Assembly (NCBI GenBank): GCA_023451375.1
Contig: JAEXZS010000083.1
Coordinates: forward strand, 1-47,815
Length of the DNA stretch: 47,815 bases
Direction of reading: 5' to 3'
Source: Pseudomonadota bacterium
Lineage (GTDB): Bacteria; Pseudomonadota; Alphaproteobacteria; Caulobacterales; Caulobacteraceae
Below are positions 1-6,618 of this stretch, in pieces (within the stretch, counting starts at the first letter, position 1; each line of letters begins with the position of its first letter). Under the pieces are notes generated by a model, which was not told the DNA's origin, did not search any database, and saw nothing but the letters and a program-made list of their open reading frames with translations. The position numbers and the translations under genes are program-made.

Positions 1-2
1 CT

Positions 3-92
3 AAAGACTTCGAGACCACCATAGCATCAGCCCGGAGCTGGCTCTTCACCGCGGCCGTGCAGATGCTCACTCGCAGACTGGCAAACCTATGA
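3..92 (+). mobile_element. IS5-family transposase, C-terminal end (partial)
   Basis: The first 29 codons visible at the left edge read KDFETTIASARSWLF then TAAVQMLTRRLANL and stop at TGA 90-92. This is the typical carboxyl end of IS5/IS427-type DDE transposases, where a conserved KDFE.TI.SA..WL..A..Q...RRLA helix follows the catalytic glutamate. The rest of the element lies outside the window. About 30 nt after the stop the sequence GAGTCAGACTCT abuts helicase coding sequence, so the right terminal inverted repeat should end near 121-125. The family call rests on remembered family resemblance. Confidence 0.7.
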
Positions 93-122
93 ACTTACGC
101 CAGATAGTTTCGAGTCAGACTC

Positions 123-482
123 TTAGAGGAATTCCATTCCGCGAGGTGCCTCGGACCCGCTGGAGGTCGCCATTGAGTAGAAGACGCGAGGCGCCTCCTG
201 ACCCTGAAACTTGTCGACGGTCCCGATGTGGACGTCAGGCAGCCTGTCCCGAAGTTCGGCGACCTGAGCGTTGTAGGGTGTGATGACCATGATGTCCGCA
301 GCAGTCAGGGGGCGAACGTTACCCTCGTCGTCAGTGAACTGCGCTCTGGTGGTCAGAAGCTCCGCTACAAGCTCAGCGATCACGGCCGCCTCCTCACGAG
401 AGGCGTTCTGGTTGCCGACATGCGGGACGTTGACGAAGCGCAGTCCGCTACCCGTCCGACGGCCGCCCGCACGCTCTGAAGG
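123..482 (-). pseudogene. superfamily I helicase (AAA_12, RecB-like TM0106 type) fragment cut by an IS
   Basis: The minus-strand frame is open from 482 down to TAA 123-125. It encodes a helicase C-terminal domain with SGLRFVNVPHVGNQN, then DIMVITPYNAQVAELRDRLP, then VHIGTVDKFQGQEAP and YSMATSSGSEAPRGMEFL. This matches motifs V-VI of the Dna2/UPF1-like AAA_12 domain in TM0106-family putative nuclease-helicases, where the text normally continues MEFLYSLNRLNVATSRA. Here it stops right after MEFL, where the IS end begins, so the stop codon is created at the junction. Upstream the frame is closed by TGA 483-485 and no Walker A or nuclease domain is seen. The fragment is therefore broken at both ends and not functional. 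Confidence 0.75.
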
Positions 483-493
483 TCAGCCTCTGA

Positions 494-787
494 CTAAGGC
501 CGTGCAAAAACGTGTTGAGCTGCTGCGGTGCGCGAGCGGCATCTGCGTTCACCTTCCGGACGGATCACCTCGAGCGCCTCCGGATCAACCCGGAAAGCTC
601 CCTGAACTTGGAGACGTCGAGCCTCGTGGTCGTCGCTCGCGGTGATGGTTTTGGTGCAGTATGACCGCGGCCAAATCGCGCCGAAGCGGATTGGGTAGTC
701 GGGATTGCGCCCTCCCTGGCCGACCCACAACGACAGATCGCCTGCAAACCGCTTCCGTCGTCGGAACTGCGAAGGCGCCTAAAAGGC
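494..787 (-). pseudogene. unassigned gene fragment
   Basis: The minus frame from about 780 to the stop at 494 encodes a protein-like stretch: PSQFRRRKRFAGDLSLWVG, then YPIRFGAIWPRSYCTKTITA, then DDHEARRLQVQGAFRVDPEALEVIRPEGER. Composition and periodicity look like real protein, not a shadow, but no normal start is present and the frame is closed upstream by TAG near 783-785. I do not recognise the family. It sits between a helicase remnant and duplicated small genes, which suggests a decayed accessory gene. It could also be an intact short gene with a non-ATG start such as TTG at 730. Confidence 0.3.
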
Positions 788-869
788 CGCTCTCCAATCC
801 CGATCGTCTAACGGCATGTCCGGGACCGATCGCGGAGGAACCTCGTCCCGGCCACGCCATTGATCCAGT

Positions 870-1148
870 ATGGCGAACTCGATGCAGTCTAAACACGATC
901 ACTGGCGCTCAAGGCCGAACGGCGCATCGCCTGTGTTCGACCCAGGGCTATCGCCGCCCGGCACCAACGCCGAGGCGGGCGGCGCACCCGCGACCGGCTC
1001 GACCTCCAACGAAGACGTCCCCCGTTCTCCGCTCCCTACCTCGCCAAAGCAGGGGCGCGTCGGCTTTCGGGCGCCGCCGGGGCTCTGGTACGCACTGGCC
1101 GCTGTAATGGCTGTCCTGCTTCTCGCCGCGGGCCTTCTGTCCCTCTAG
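870..1148 (+). CDS. hypothetical tail-anchored membrane protein, copy 1 (92 aa)
   Basis: The product has a proline-, serine- and glycine-rich soluble part (residues 1-70, with PVFDPGLSPPG and RSPLPTSPKQG) followed by one hydrophobic C-terminal helix (about 73-92, WYALAAVMAVLLLAAGLLSL). This suggests a tail-anchored inner-membrane protein. An in-frame TGA lies nine bases upstream, so translation must begin at 870 or at ATG 882. The paralogue at 2226-2504 is the same length. The two genes differ mainly at synonymous sites, which is strong evidence that the reading frame is under selection. No known family or function is recognised. The GGAGG upstream is 26 nt or more from the ATG, too far for a normal ribosome site. 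Confidence 0.65.
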   Translation: MANSMQSKHDHWRSRPNGASPVFDPGLSPPGTNAEAGGAPATGSTSNEDVPRSPLPTSPKQGRVGFRAPPGLWYALAAVMAVLLLAAGLLSL

Positions 1149-1193
1149 TGGTCCGAGCTGTTGACGGGAGCGCGAGAGGCGCTTCAATCGAAG

Positions 1194-1310
1194 CTACTGG
1201 TATCCGCCTTCTTCCTCTCGCTGACGCGCCGCCTCTTCCTGGGCTTCGCCTGCATCATCCATCTTCTCCGGGTCTTCGGCGGATTCTTGGTCTTGCGGAT
1301 CTGGGGTCAT
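1194..1310 (-). CDS. small acidic protein ending GGYQ, copy 1 (38 aa)
   Basis: A consensus ribosome site (AGGAGG, five bases before ATG 1308-1310) precedes this 38-codon gene. The product begins MTPDPQDQESAEDPEKMDDA and ends RQREEEGGYQ, is rich in Glu and Asp, and probably forms a charged helix. It resembles short hypothetical proteins of Caulobacterales that end in EEEGGYQ, as I recall; the function is unknown. It runs convergently towards the 92-aa gene at 870-1148, with 45 nt between the two stops. A homologue in copy 2 of the module carries a one-base deletion near its 3' end, so this is the intact version. Confidence 0.65.
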   Translation of the reverse strand: MTPDPQDQESAEDPEKMDDAGEAQEEAARQREEEGGYQ

Positions 1311-1382
1311 GGCGTCCTCCTGTGCCAACAACGGCCCATCAACCAAAGGGTTCTCCTAGTAGGCATTGCGGCATGAAGAGCT

Positions 1383-1625
1383 TCATCGGCGGCCGGTTGG
1401 CGGATCGCCGGAGACCGGTCGCTGCCCAGCGTCGGCCGCCTTGTCGGCCAGGATCGCCCTGACGAGGGGCCCGGCGCCCAGCAGCGGAAGGGGCTGTCCG
1501 AAGGCGACGCGCCATTGCGCGTCGAGCGCCGCATCCTCGGGAGAAAGCGCCGGCGTAACTGCCGAACTGGCTTCGGCTACCATCCGGTCGACCGAGGAGA
1601 CGCCAGACTTAGTTGGCCCGCTCAT
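1383..1625 (-). CDS. hypothetical protein downstream of ParA fragment (80 aa)
   Basis: The product contains DRMVAEASSAVTPALSPEDA, then LDAQWRVAFGQPLPLLGAGP, then LVRAILADK, and looks like genuine soluble, mainly helical protein. Its ATG (1623-1625) overlaps the ParA fragment's TGA as ATGA, the arrangement expected of a translationally coupled parA-companion gene. I do not recognise the family. If the ParA partner is truncated, this gene may now be an orphan remnant of a partition-like locus. The glycine- and proline-rich tail after residue 65 may be a degraded end. Confidence 0.5.
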   Translation of the reverse strand: MSGPTKSGVSSVDRMVAEASSAVTPALSPEDAALDAQWRVAFGQPLPLLGAGPLVRAILADKAADAGQRPVSGDPPTGRR

Positions 1626-1999
1626 GCCGCCAGCGACGAGAAGCCGGAGCCATCGCGCGGAGCGCCGTCCGGCTCAAGCTGGCGCAGCACCGCCTCCCAC
1701 AGCCGAAGAACCTCGTCGCCCGCGACTGTCGCGCCGCCCTCGTCGGCCCCGAGCCCACTAACGAGCGACCGTTGAAAGGCGACGCGGGCGCAGAGTGTCC
1801 CGACGCAGGGCAGACCGACGAGGGCCAGCGCTTCGGTCGCCCTACTGACAGCGGCGCCCTCCGCGGCTCCGCGCGGAGGCGGCGCCTGGTTGATTGCGAC
1901 GGCGCCCCGTCGCCCCAGCCGGCGAATCATCTCAGCGGATTGAACGACCGAGGCGATGTCGAGGAAGGTGGGACCGAGCCTTTCGGGATCGGTTTTCAT
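1622..1999 (-). pseudogene. ParA-family ATPase, C-terminal fragment
   Basis: Residues after MKTDPERLGPTFLDIASVVQ align by eye with the C-terminal half of ParA/Soj-like partition ATPases: IRRLGRRGAVAINQAPPPRG (the N.AP..RG segment after the switch II region), then LALVGLPCVGTLCARVAFQR, then a terminal LRLWEAVLRQLEP helix. The N-terminal deviant Walker A (KGGxGKT) and the central D are absent. The frame upstream, to 2248, has no ParA-like sequence. The fragment lies exactly between the two copies of the duplicated module, so the missing half may have been lost in the rearrangement that produced them. It overlaps the next gene by 4 nt. Confidence 0.6.
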
Positions 2000-2225
2000 T
2001 AACCTGATCAAGGATCGAGGAAAGAGGCGACTCCAGCGTGCTGTACTGGGAAATCGAGCTGGAACCCTAGGTTTCCCGGCGCCCCCTACTGCGCAGGCGC
2101 CTGTCGTGGCGATCAATGCCGCCGTGCGCGGCGAAGGCCGATGTCCGGCTGACCCTCGTGGCGCCGCTGCATGTCTGAGAACCGTCGCGGAGGAACCCTC
2201 GTCAAGGCGACGCCATTGATCCGGT

Positions 2226-2504
2226 ATGGCGAACCCGATGCAGTCCAAAGATGATCACTGGCGCTCTCGGCCGAACGGCGCTTCGCCCGTCTTCGACCCA
2301 GGGCTTTCGCCGCCCGGCACGGACGCCGAGGCCGGCGGCGCCGCCGCGACAGGCTCGGCCTCTGGCGAAGACGCGCCCCGCTCTCCACTGCCCACGTCGC
2401 CGAAGCAGGGAGGTGTCGGATTCCGAGCGCCGCCGCGTTTCTGGTACGCGCTGGCCGCCGTGATCCTCGTCCTGCTCCTCGCGACGGGCCTTTTCTCCCT
2501 CTAG
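2226..2504 (+). CDS. hypothetical tail-anchored membrane protein, copy 2 (92 aa)
   Basis: Paralogue of the gene at 870-1148, with identical length and layout: start MANPMQSKDDHW, a Pro/Ser/Gly-rich middle with PVFDPGLSPPG and SPLPTSPKQG, and a single C-terminal helix (WYALAAVILVLLLATGLFSL). Both copies keep the in-frame TGA just before the ATG, which fixes the start. Most nucleotide differences between the copies are silent. That indicates both proteins have been maintained and that the duplication is not very recent. The function is unknown; the lack of a cleavable signal and the terminal helix suggest anchoring with the N-terminus in the cytoplasm. Confidence 0.65.
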   Translation: MANPMQSKDDHWRSRPNGASPVFDPGLSPPGTDAEAGGAAATGSASGEDAPRSPLPTSPKQGGVGFRAPPRFWYALAAVILVLLLATGLFSL

Positions 2505-2554
2505 CGCTTTCGATCCCGAAGAGGGGGGCGAGGCGCTTGCCACCTCGGTGGACG

Positions 2555-2670
2555 CTATTGGTAGCCCCCTCTTCCTCTCGCTGACGCGCCGCCTCTTCTT
2601 GGGCCTCCTCTGCATCGTCCATCTTCTCGGGGTCCTCGGCGGGCTCTCGGTCGTGTGGATCCAGGGCCAT
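2555..2670 (-). pseudogene. small acidic protein, copy 2, frameshifted
   Basis: Starting at ATG 2668-2670 the gene reads MALDPHDREPAEDPEKMDDA and continues EEAQEEAARQREEEG, as in copy 1. It then leaves the frame at a run of five G (minus strand, near 2566-2570), which is one base shorter than the corresponding stretch in copy 1. The original ending GGYQ-stop is still readable in the neighbouring frame, with its TAG at 2555-2557. Without a correction the frame runs on to 2113 and would give about 185 aa. The lost base may be a true mutation, a phase-variable tract, or a homopolymer sequencing error. Confidence 0.55.
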
Positions 2671-2772
2671 GGCGTCCCCCTGTGGCGGCGAAACGGCCAG
2701 GAGGCGAAGGGTTCGCGTTATTGGCGTTCGCCGCCGCGCGTCGTCTCGTCCCTAGCTCCGCCCATGCCAAGC

Positions 2773-2794
2773 CCCCGGCGGAGGGCCGCCGGGG
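2773..2794 (-). terminator. hairpin downstream of the alternative oxidase gene
   Basis: CCCCGGCGG and CCGCCGGGG form a perfect 9-bp stem with an AGGG loop, 27 nt after the stop of the minus-strand oxidase gene. No clear U-tract follows on the minus strand. On the plus strand GGTTTGGCTTT follows. Termination is inferred from the stem and its position. Confidence 0.5.
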
Positions 2795-2820
2795 ACTCGG
2801 TTTGGCTTTCGTGACGCTGG

Positions 2821-3510
2821 TCAGGCCGCGGTCTTCCAGGTCGGTTCCAGGGCGATGTGGGGCGGGCAGGGCGCCACCGCCTGGACGGGCAGGCCGCCGA
2901 GCTCGTTGGCATAGCCGTGGTTCACGTCGCGGTGATGGGCCTCGTCGGCCCGGACAACCAGCACCACGTCGCGCAGGGTGGCGTCCTCGGGCAGGCCCCA
3001 ATAGGCCTTGGCTATCGCCGGCGCCGGCACATTCGGGCTGCGGCCCTCGTCGATCTCGGCCAGGTAGTGGGTGTAGCTGATCACCGCTTCTTCCTCGAAA
3101 TAGCCGACCACGCGGTGCGCGGTCTTGGAAGAGACCAGATAGAGGGCGAAGAAGAAGAGGTAGAAGACCCACTGTACGGAGACGATGACGAAGCGCTCGA
3201 ACAGGGTGGGCTTGGCGACCTCGATAAAGGTCATCAGGTGCATGCGCTCGTTCTCGGCCTCGTCCATCAGCGTCTTGATCCAGCCCTTGTCGTCGCACAT
3301 GCGGCGCAGGCAGCTGAGGTGGTTGATGGTGGCGCCGACCATGCCCGGCACGGCCGCGACGGTCTCCAGCACCACGGCCCGGTGGCCGTACCGTTTGGCG
3401 AAGAAGGTGTCGGCGCACCAGCGCAGCAGCTTGGTGAAGCCGAAGGCGACGCGGTCCGACAGGCCCTTGGGCTGGTGATGGACGGAGAGGTCGACGAGGG
3501 GGGCGCTCAT
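2821..3510 (-). CDS. aox: alternative (cyanide-insensitive) ubiquinol oxidase
   Basis: AOX transfers electrons from ubiquinol to oxygen without pumping protons, bypassing the cytochrome oxidases. The 229-aa protein has all diiron motifs: LET (E49), ENERMH (E88, H91), FEEEA (139-141) and RADEAHH (E190, H193). A hydrophobic stretch near 104-126 fits the membrane-associated helix pair. The start ATG 3508-3510 is preceded by AAGGAA. The gene is divergent from fixLJ across 150 nt holding several palindromes, so oxygen- or redox-dependent control is likely by context. A strong hairpin follows the stop. The frame is open far upstream of this start, but that extension overlaps fixL and is spurious. 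Identification is secure. Confidence 0.95.
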   Translation of the reverse strand: MSAPLVDLSVHHQPKGLSDRVAFGFTKLLRWCADTFFAKRYGHRAVVLETVAAVPGMVGATINHLSCLRRMCDDKGWIKTLMDEAENERMHLMTFIEVAKPTLFERFVIVSVQWVFYLFFFALYLVSSKTAHRVVGYFEEEAVISYTHYLAEIDEGRSPNVPAPAIAKAYWGLPEDATLRDVVLVVRADEAHHRDVNHGYANELGGLPVQAVAPCPPHIALEPTWKTAA

Positions 3511-3594
3511 GGCCGTTTTCCTTGGATGTCCGCCGGTTCGGGCGGCGTTTGGCGATGACGACGGTGTAGAACCCCGGCCGTCCTCCCGGTATTT

Positions 3595-3619
3595 GGGTCT
3601 TGACCCTAAGGGGAATTCC
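3595..3619. promoter_or_regulatory. palindrome cluster between aox and fixL
   Basis: GGGTC-TT-GACCC (3595-3606) is a perfect inverted repeat. It is followed at once by CCCTAAGGG and then GGAATTCC (3612-3619). The cluster lies 42 nt upstream of the fixL start and 85 nt upstream of the aox start. It does not match the FNR/FixK consensus TTGAT-N4-ATCAA. It is therefore a candidate operator of unknown identity, possibly for FixJ. Confidence 0.35.
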
Positions 3620-3660
3620 GGAGGCGCGAAGCGGTGGCCACAGGCGGTAAGGAGAGATCG

Positions 3661-5136
3661 ATGCGCGTCTTCCGATCGCCGATCACCTCGCCGTCGGCCC
3701 TGATCCGACCGCATTCGCCGTGGATCGCCGCGGGAGCCGCGCTCGTTGTCGCGGCCCTCGCGGCCCTGGTGCGTCTGTACCTGCCGGCCCGGCTCGACGC
3801 GCAGGCCTCCTTTCTGATCTTTGTGCCGGCGGTCGTGGTGGGCGCGGCGCTCGGGGGCGCCGGACCCGGTGTCTTTGCGACGCTGCTGGGGCTGGCGGGC
3901 GGCTTGGCGCTGGCGCGGACTGCGGAGCCGTCCTGGCTGGAGACCCTGCTGTTCCTCATCGTCGCCGGGGCCGTGACGCTGGGCGGGGAATGGTTCCAGC
4001 GAGCGCACCGTGAACTCTCCGGGCGCGAGACCCACCTGCGGCTGATCCTCAACACCGTCCCGGACGCCATGATCCTGATCGATGACAGAGGCGTCATGCG
4101 CGCGTTCAGCCCGGCTGCCGAACGGCTGTTTGGCTGGACGGCGGACGAGGCGGTCGGTCGGAACGTCAGCGTCCTGATGCCCTCGCCGCACCGCCAGGCG
4201 CACGACGCCTATCTGGAACGGTATTACCGGACGGGTGAGCGGCGGATCATCGGCCTGGGTCGGGTGGTGGTGGGCGAGCGTCGGGACGGGTCTACGTTTC
4301 CCATGGAGCTGGCGGTCGGCGAGATGCGTACGTCGGAGGGACGCTTTTTCACCGGCTTCGTGCGCGACCTGACGGAGCGGCAGCAGGCGGAGGCGCGCCT
4401 GCAGGAACTCCAGGCCGACCTGGTGCGCGTCTCGCGCCTGACCGCCCTCGGGGAAATGGCGTCGGCCCTGGCGCATGAGTTGAACCAGCCCCTAACGGCC
4501 ATCGCCAACTATCTCAAGGGATCGCGGCGTCTGCTGGCCGCAGAGACGGTTTCGCCGGAGCGGGTTTCGGACGCCGTCGACCGCGCCGCGGATCAAGCGC
4601 TTCGCGCCGGCGTCATTATCCGCCGCCTCCGGGATTTCGTCGCCCGGGGAGAGACCGAGCGGCGTATCGAGGACCTGCCCAAGCTGGTCGAGGAAGCCTG
4701 CGCCCTCGCGCTGGTGGGCGCGCGCGAGCACGGGATTCGCGTGCGCTTCGACCTGGATCCCGCTGCCGACCGGGTCGTCGCAGACAAGGTGCAGGTCCAG
4801 CAGGTGCTGCTGAACCTGATCCGCAACGCCGTGGATGTGATGGAGGACGCGCCCGTCAAAGAGCTGGGGATCGCCGTCGCCATGATCGATGAAGACCACG
4901 TGCGCATCACGGTGTCCGACACGGGCGCTGGAATATCCTCGGAGGTGGCGGAGCAGCTGTTCCAGCCGTTCGTGACCACCAAGCGCAGCGGCATGGGCGT
5001 CGGCCTGTCGATCTCGCGAACCATCATCGAGGCCCACGGCGGCCGAATCTGGTTTGAAGCCAACGACGCGGGCGGGACCGACTTCCACTTCACCCTGCAG
5101 CGCGCCCATCTTGAAGAGGAGCCGGCCGATGAATGA
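3661..5136 (+). CDS. fixL: oxygen-sensing histidine kinase FixL
   Basis: FixL is a haem-PAS kinase that phosphorylates FixJ when oxygen is low. The start ATG 3661 has AGGAG six bases upstream and is preferred to GTG 3634; it gives 491 aa. Four likely membrane helices span residues 20-115. The PAS domain (about 120-245) keeps the haem ligand region HDAYLERYYRTGERR and the GRVVVGERRDGSTFP segment with the distal arginine, so haem binding is expected. The H-box is HELNQPL (His near 271). The ATPase has N (LLNLIRNAVDVM), G1 (DTGAGIS) and G2 (GMGVGLS) boxes. It overlaps fixJ by 8 nt. No FixK or FixT gene is adjacent; the nearest plausible target is the divergent aox. Confidence 0.92.
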   Translation: MRVFRSPITSPSALIRPHSPWIAAGAALVVAALAALVRLYLPARLDAQASFLIFVPAVVVGAALGGAGPGVFATLLGLAGGLALARTAEPSWLETLLFLIVAGAVTLGGEWFQRAHRELSGRETHLRLILNTVPDAMILIDDRGVMRAFSPAAERLFGWTADEAVGRNVSVLMPSPHRQAHDAYLERYYRTGERRIIGLGRVVVGERRDGSTFPMELAVGEMRTSEGRFFTGFVRDLTERQQAEARLQELQADLVRVSRLTALGEMASALAHELNQPLTAIANYLKGSRRLLAAETVSPERVSDAVDRAADQALRAGVIIRRLRDFVARGETERRIEDLPKLVEEACALALVGAREHGIRVRFDLDPAADRVVADKVQVQQVLLNLIRNAVDVMEDAPVKELGIAVAMIDEDHVRITVSDTGAGISSEVAEQLFQPFVTTKRSGMGVGLSISRTIIEAHGGRIWFEANDAGGTDFHFTLQRAHLEEEPADE

Positions 5137-5755
5137 GATCGTCGTCCATGTGATCGATGACGACGCGGCGGTGCGGGATTCCATCGCCTTCCTGCTTGAG
5201 ACGGCAGACCTGGAGGTCCGCACCCATGAATCCGCCGTCGCCTTCCTCGACGCCCCGGACCGGGCGCCGGGCTGCATCGTCACGGATGTCCGCATGCCGG
5301 AGATGACCGGGATCGAACTGGCGCGGCGTCTCCGCGAGAGCGGATCGCGCGAGCCGGTGATCATCATCACCGGCCACGCCGACGTGCCCCTGGCGATCGA
5401 GGCGATGCACGCCGGGGTGGCCGATTTCATAGAGAAGCCGTTCGACGATGAACTGCTGCTGGCGGCGATACGGCGCGTGGTCAACCAAGCGGGGGAGGCG
5501 GCGTCGGCGGAGACCGAGCGCCGGGAACTCGCCGCCCGCTTCGACAGCTTGTCAGGACGTGAGCGCGACGTGCTGAAAGGCCTGGTCGAAGGCCACGCCA
5601 ACAAGGTGATCGCCTACGACCTCGATATCAGCCCGCGCACCGTGGAGGTCTATCGGGCCAACCTGATGTCGAAGATGCAGGCGGGAAGCCTGTCGGAACT
5701 GGTGCGGATGGTCCTGACCCTGCAGCCGTTCACGCGTGAGCGCCAGCCCGACTAA
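5129..5755 (+). CDS. fixJ: response regulator FixJ
   Basis: This is a 208-aa two-domain regulator. The receiver domain (1-120) has acidic residues D10-D11, the phosphoacceptor D53 in IVTDVRMPEMTG, a conserved T/S region (IIITGHAD) and K in FIEKPF. A linker leads to a LuxR/NarL-type HTH (about 138-200) with LSGRERDVLKGLVEG and ISPRTVEVYRANLM. ATG 5129 lies inside the end of fixL (ATGAATGA), indicating translational coupling; the longer upstream frame overlaps fixL and is rejected. FixJ normally activates microaerobic genes after phosphorylation by FixL. Here the linked oxidase gene is the natural candidate target, which is inference. Confidence 0.92.
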   Translation: MNEIVVHVIDDDAAVRDSIAFLLETADLEVRTHESAVAFLDAPDRAPGCIVTDVRMPEMTGIELARRLRESGSREPVIIITGHADVPLAIEAMHAGVADFIEKPFDDELLLAAIRRVVNQAGEAASAETERRELAARFDSLSGRERDVLKGLVEGHANKVIAYDLDISPRTVEVYRANLMSKMQAGSLSELVRMVLTLQPFTRERQPD

Positions 5756-5798
5756 GCGCCCGGTACTGGGGAGGCGGGACGCGATTCACGACGATTGG

Positions 5799-5815
5799 CG
5801 ACCGCTCACCGGTCG
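5799..5815. terminator. short hairpin between convergent fixJ and cphB
   Basis: CGACCG-CTCAC-CGGTCG makes a 6-bp stem followed by TTGT on the plus strand, 43 nt after the fixJ stop and overlapping the cphB stop. It is a possible but weak terminator for the fixLJ transcript. Confidence 0.3.
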
Positions 5816-6618
5816 TTGTCCGCCGGCGCCCGGACGGGGCGCCGGTCCTTGAACTGGAAGCTGTCGCCATGCGCGAGAACGTGCATGCGGACGTCGAACA
5901 TCGACAAGGGGTTCTCCGACCTCGCCTCGGCGATGTTGGAGTGGGTCGCGGTCTCCCCATCAACCACATAGATGGCCCCCGCGCCGATCACTTCGCCGGT
6001 TCCGTCCTGCACCAGCAGCGCGGTGTCCTCGTCGATCCCGACGCCCAGAAGCCTGGGATTGTGCGCCACCGCGCCCAGCAGCCGCCCATAGCGGCCGCGT
6101 TCGGCGAAATGCTGGTCAATGATGACGTCCTGGATCAGCCCCAGCCCGGGCGCCATGTGGACCTCGCCGATGCGGTAGGACTCCGAACTGGGGCCCTTCA
6201 CCAGCATGGTTTCGCTCATCACCGAGGCGCCGGCCGAGGTGCCCGCGATCACGCCTCCTTCTTGATGCAGGGCGCGGATGCGGCGTTCGAGCGCGGTGTC
6301 GCCGATCTGGCTGGATATCCGGAGCTGGTCCCCGCCGGTGAAGAAGACCCCCGCGGCCCCATCCAGTCGGGCGAGCACCTCGGGATCGCCGCTGTCGGCC
6401 CGCTCATCGACGTAGAGCTCGACCAGATCGGTGACGCCTAACGCGCCCATGGCCTCCTTGTAGGCGTCGAAATAGCCGTCCGGTTCATGAGAGGCCACTG
6501 TCGCCACCACCAGCCGGCCGCCGTCCAGGAGCCGGGCCAGGCGGTCCAGGATCAGGCGGTCGCCGGTCTTGTCCTCGTGGCCGCCGATGATCAGCAGGGG
6601 GCCGCAGCGATCAGCCAT
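5806..6618 (-). CDS. cphB: cyanophycinase
   Basis: Cyanophycinase is a peptidase of the S51 class that cleaves cyanophycin (multi-L-arginyl-poly-L-aspartate) into beta-Asp-Arg dipeptides. The 270-aa product matches the usual length. It has LLIIGGHEDK near the N-terminus, FFTGGDQLRI, and the nucleophile elbow GTSAGAS with Ser128, then HFAERGRYGRLL and GIDEDTALLV. The cytoplasmic form is expected, as no signal peptide is visible. Its ATG overlaps the last 8 nt of cphA, so synthesis and breakdown enzymes are co-transcribed and probably coupled. The pair stores and remobilises nitrogen, carbon and energy. Confidence 0.95.
   Translation of the reverse strand: MADRCGPLLIIGGHEDKTGDRLILDRLARLLDGGRLVVATVASHEPDGYFDAYKEAMGALGVTDLVELYVDERADSGDPEVLARLDGAAGVFFTGGDQLRISSQIGDTALERRIRALHQEGGVIAGTSAGASVMSETMLVKGPSSESYRIGEVHMAPGLGLIQDVIIDQHFAERGRYGRLLGAVAHNPRLLGVGIDEDTALLVQDGTGEVIGAGAIYVVDGETATHSNIAEARSENPLSMFDVRMHVLAHGDSFQFKDRRPVRAPADNDR

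Larger units (their letters stand above)
815..1324. repeat. diverged duplicated module, copy 1
   Basis: This ~510-bp segment recurs at 2170-2684 in the same orientation. Each copy carries a plus-strand 92-aa tail-anchored protein gene and, convergent to it, a minus-strand acidic peptide gene. The copies share GCATGTC and TCGCGGAGGAACC before the first gene and GGCGTCC before the second. Most differences inside the genes are at third codon positions. Confidence 0.8.
2170..2684. repeat. diverged duplicated module, copy 2
   Basis: Second copy of the segment at 815-1324, direct orientation, with the ParA fragment between the copies. The acidic-peptide gene in this copy is one base shorter (116 versus 117 nt). 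Confidence 0.8.

Noticed and set aside
834..862. GGAAC followed by CATT at 16-17 nt upstream of both 92-aa genes, as an EcfG promoter
   Set aside because: The -10 does not match CGTT, the spacer differs between copies, and the position would require a leaderless transcript.
3594..3610. FNR/FixK anaerobox between aox and fixL
   Set aside because: The palindrome is GGGTC-TT-GACCC. It lacks TTGAT-N4-ATCAA geometry, with mismatched outer bases.
2821..4476. Long 551-residue minus-strand frame extending the alternative oxidase into fixL
   Set aside because: The extra N-terminal part is low-complexity Arg/Gln-rich antisense of fixL. The AAGGAA ribosome site and known AOX length place the start at 3510.
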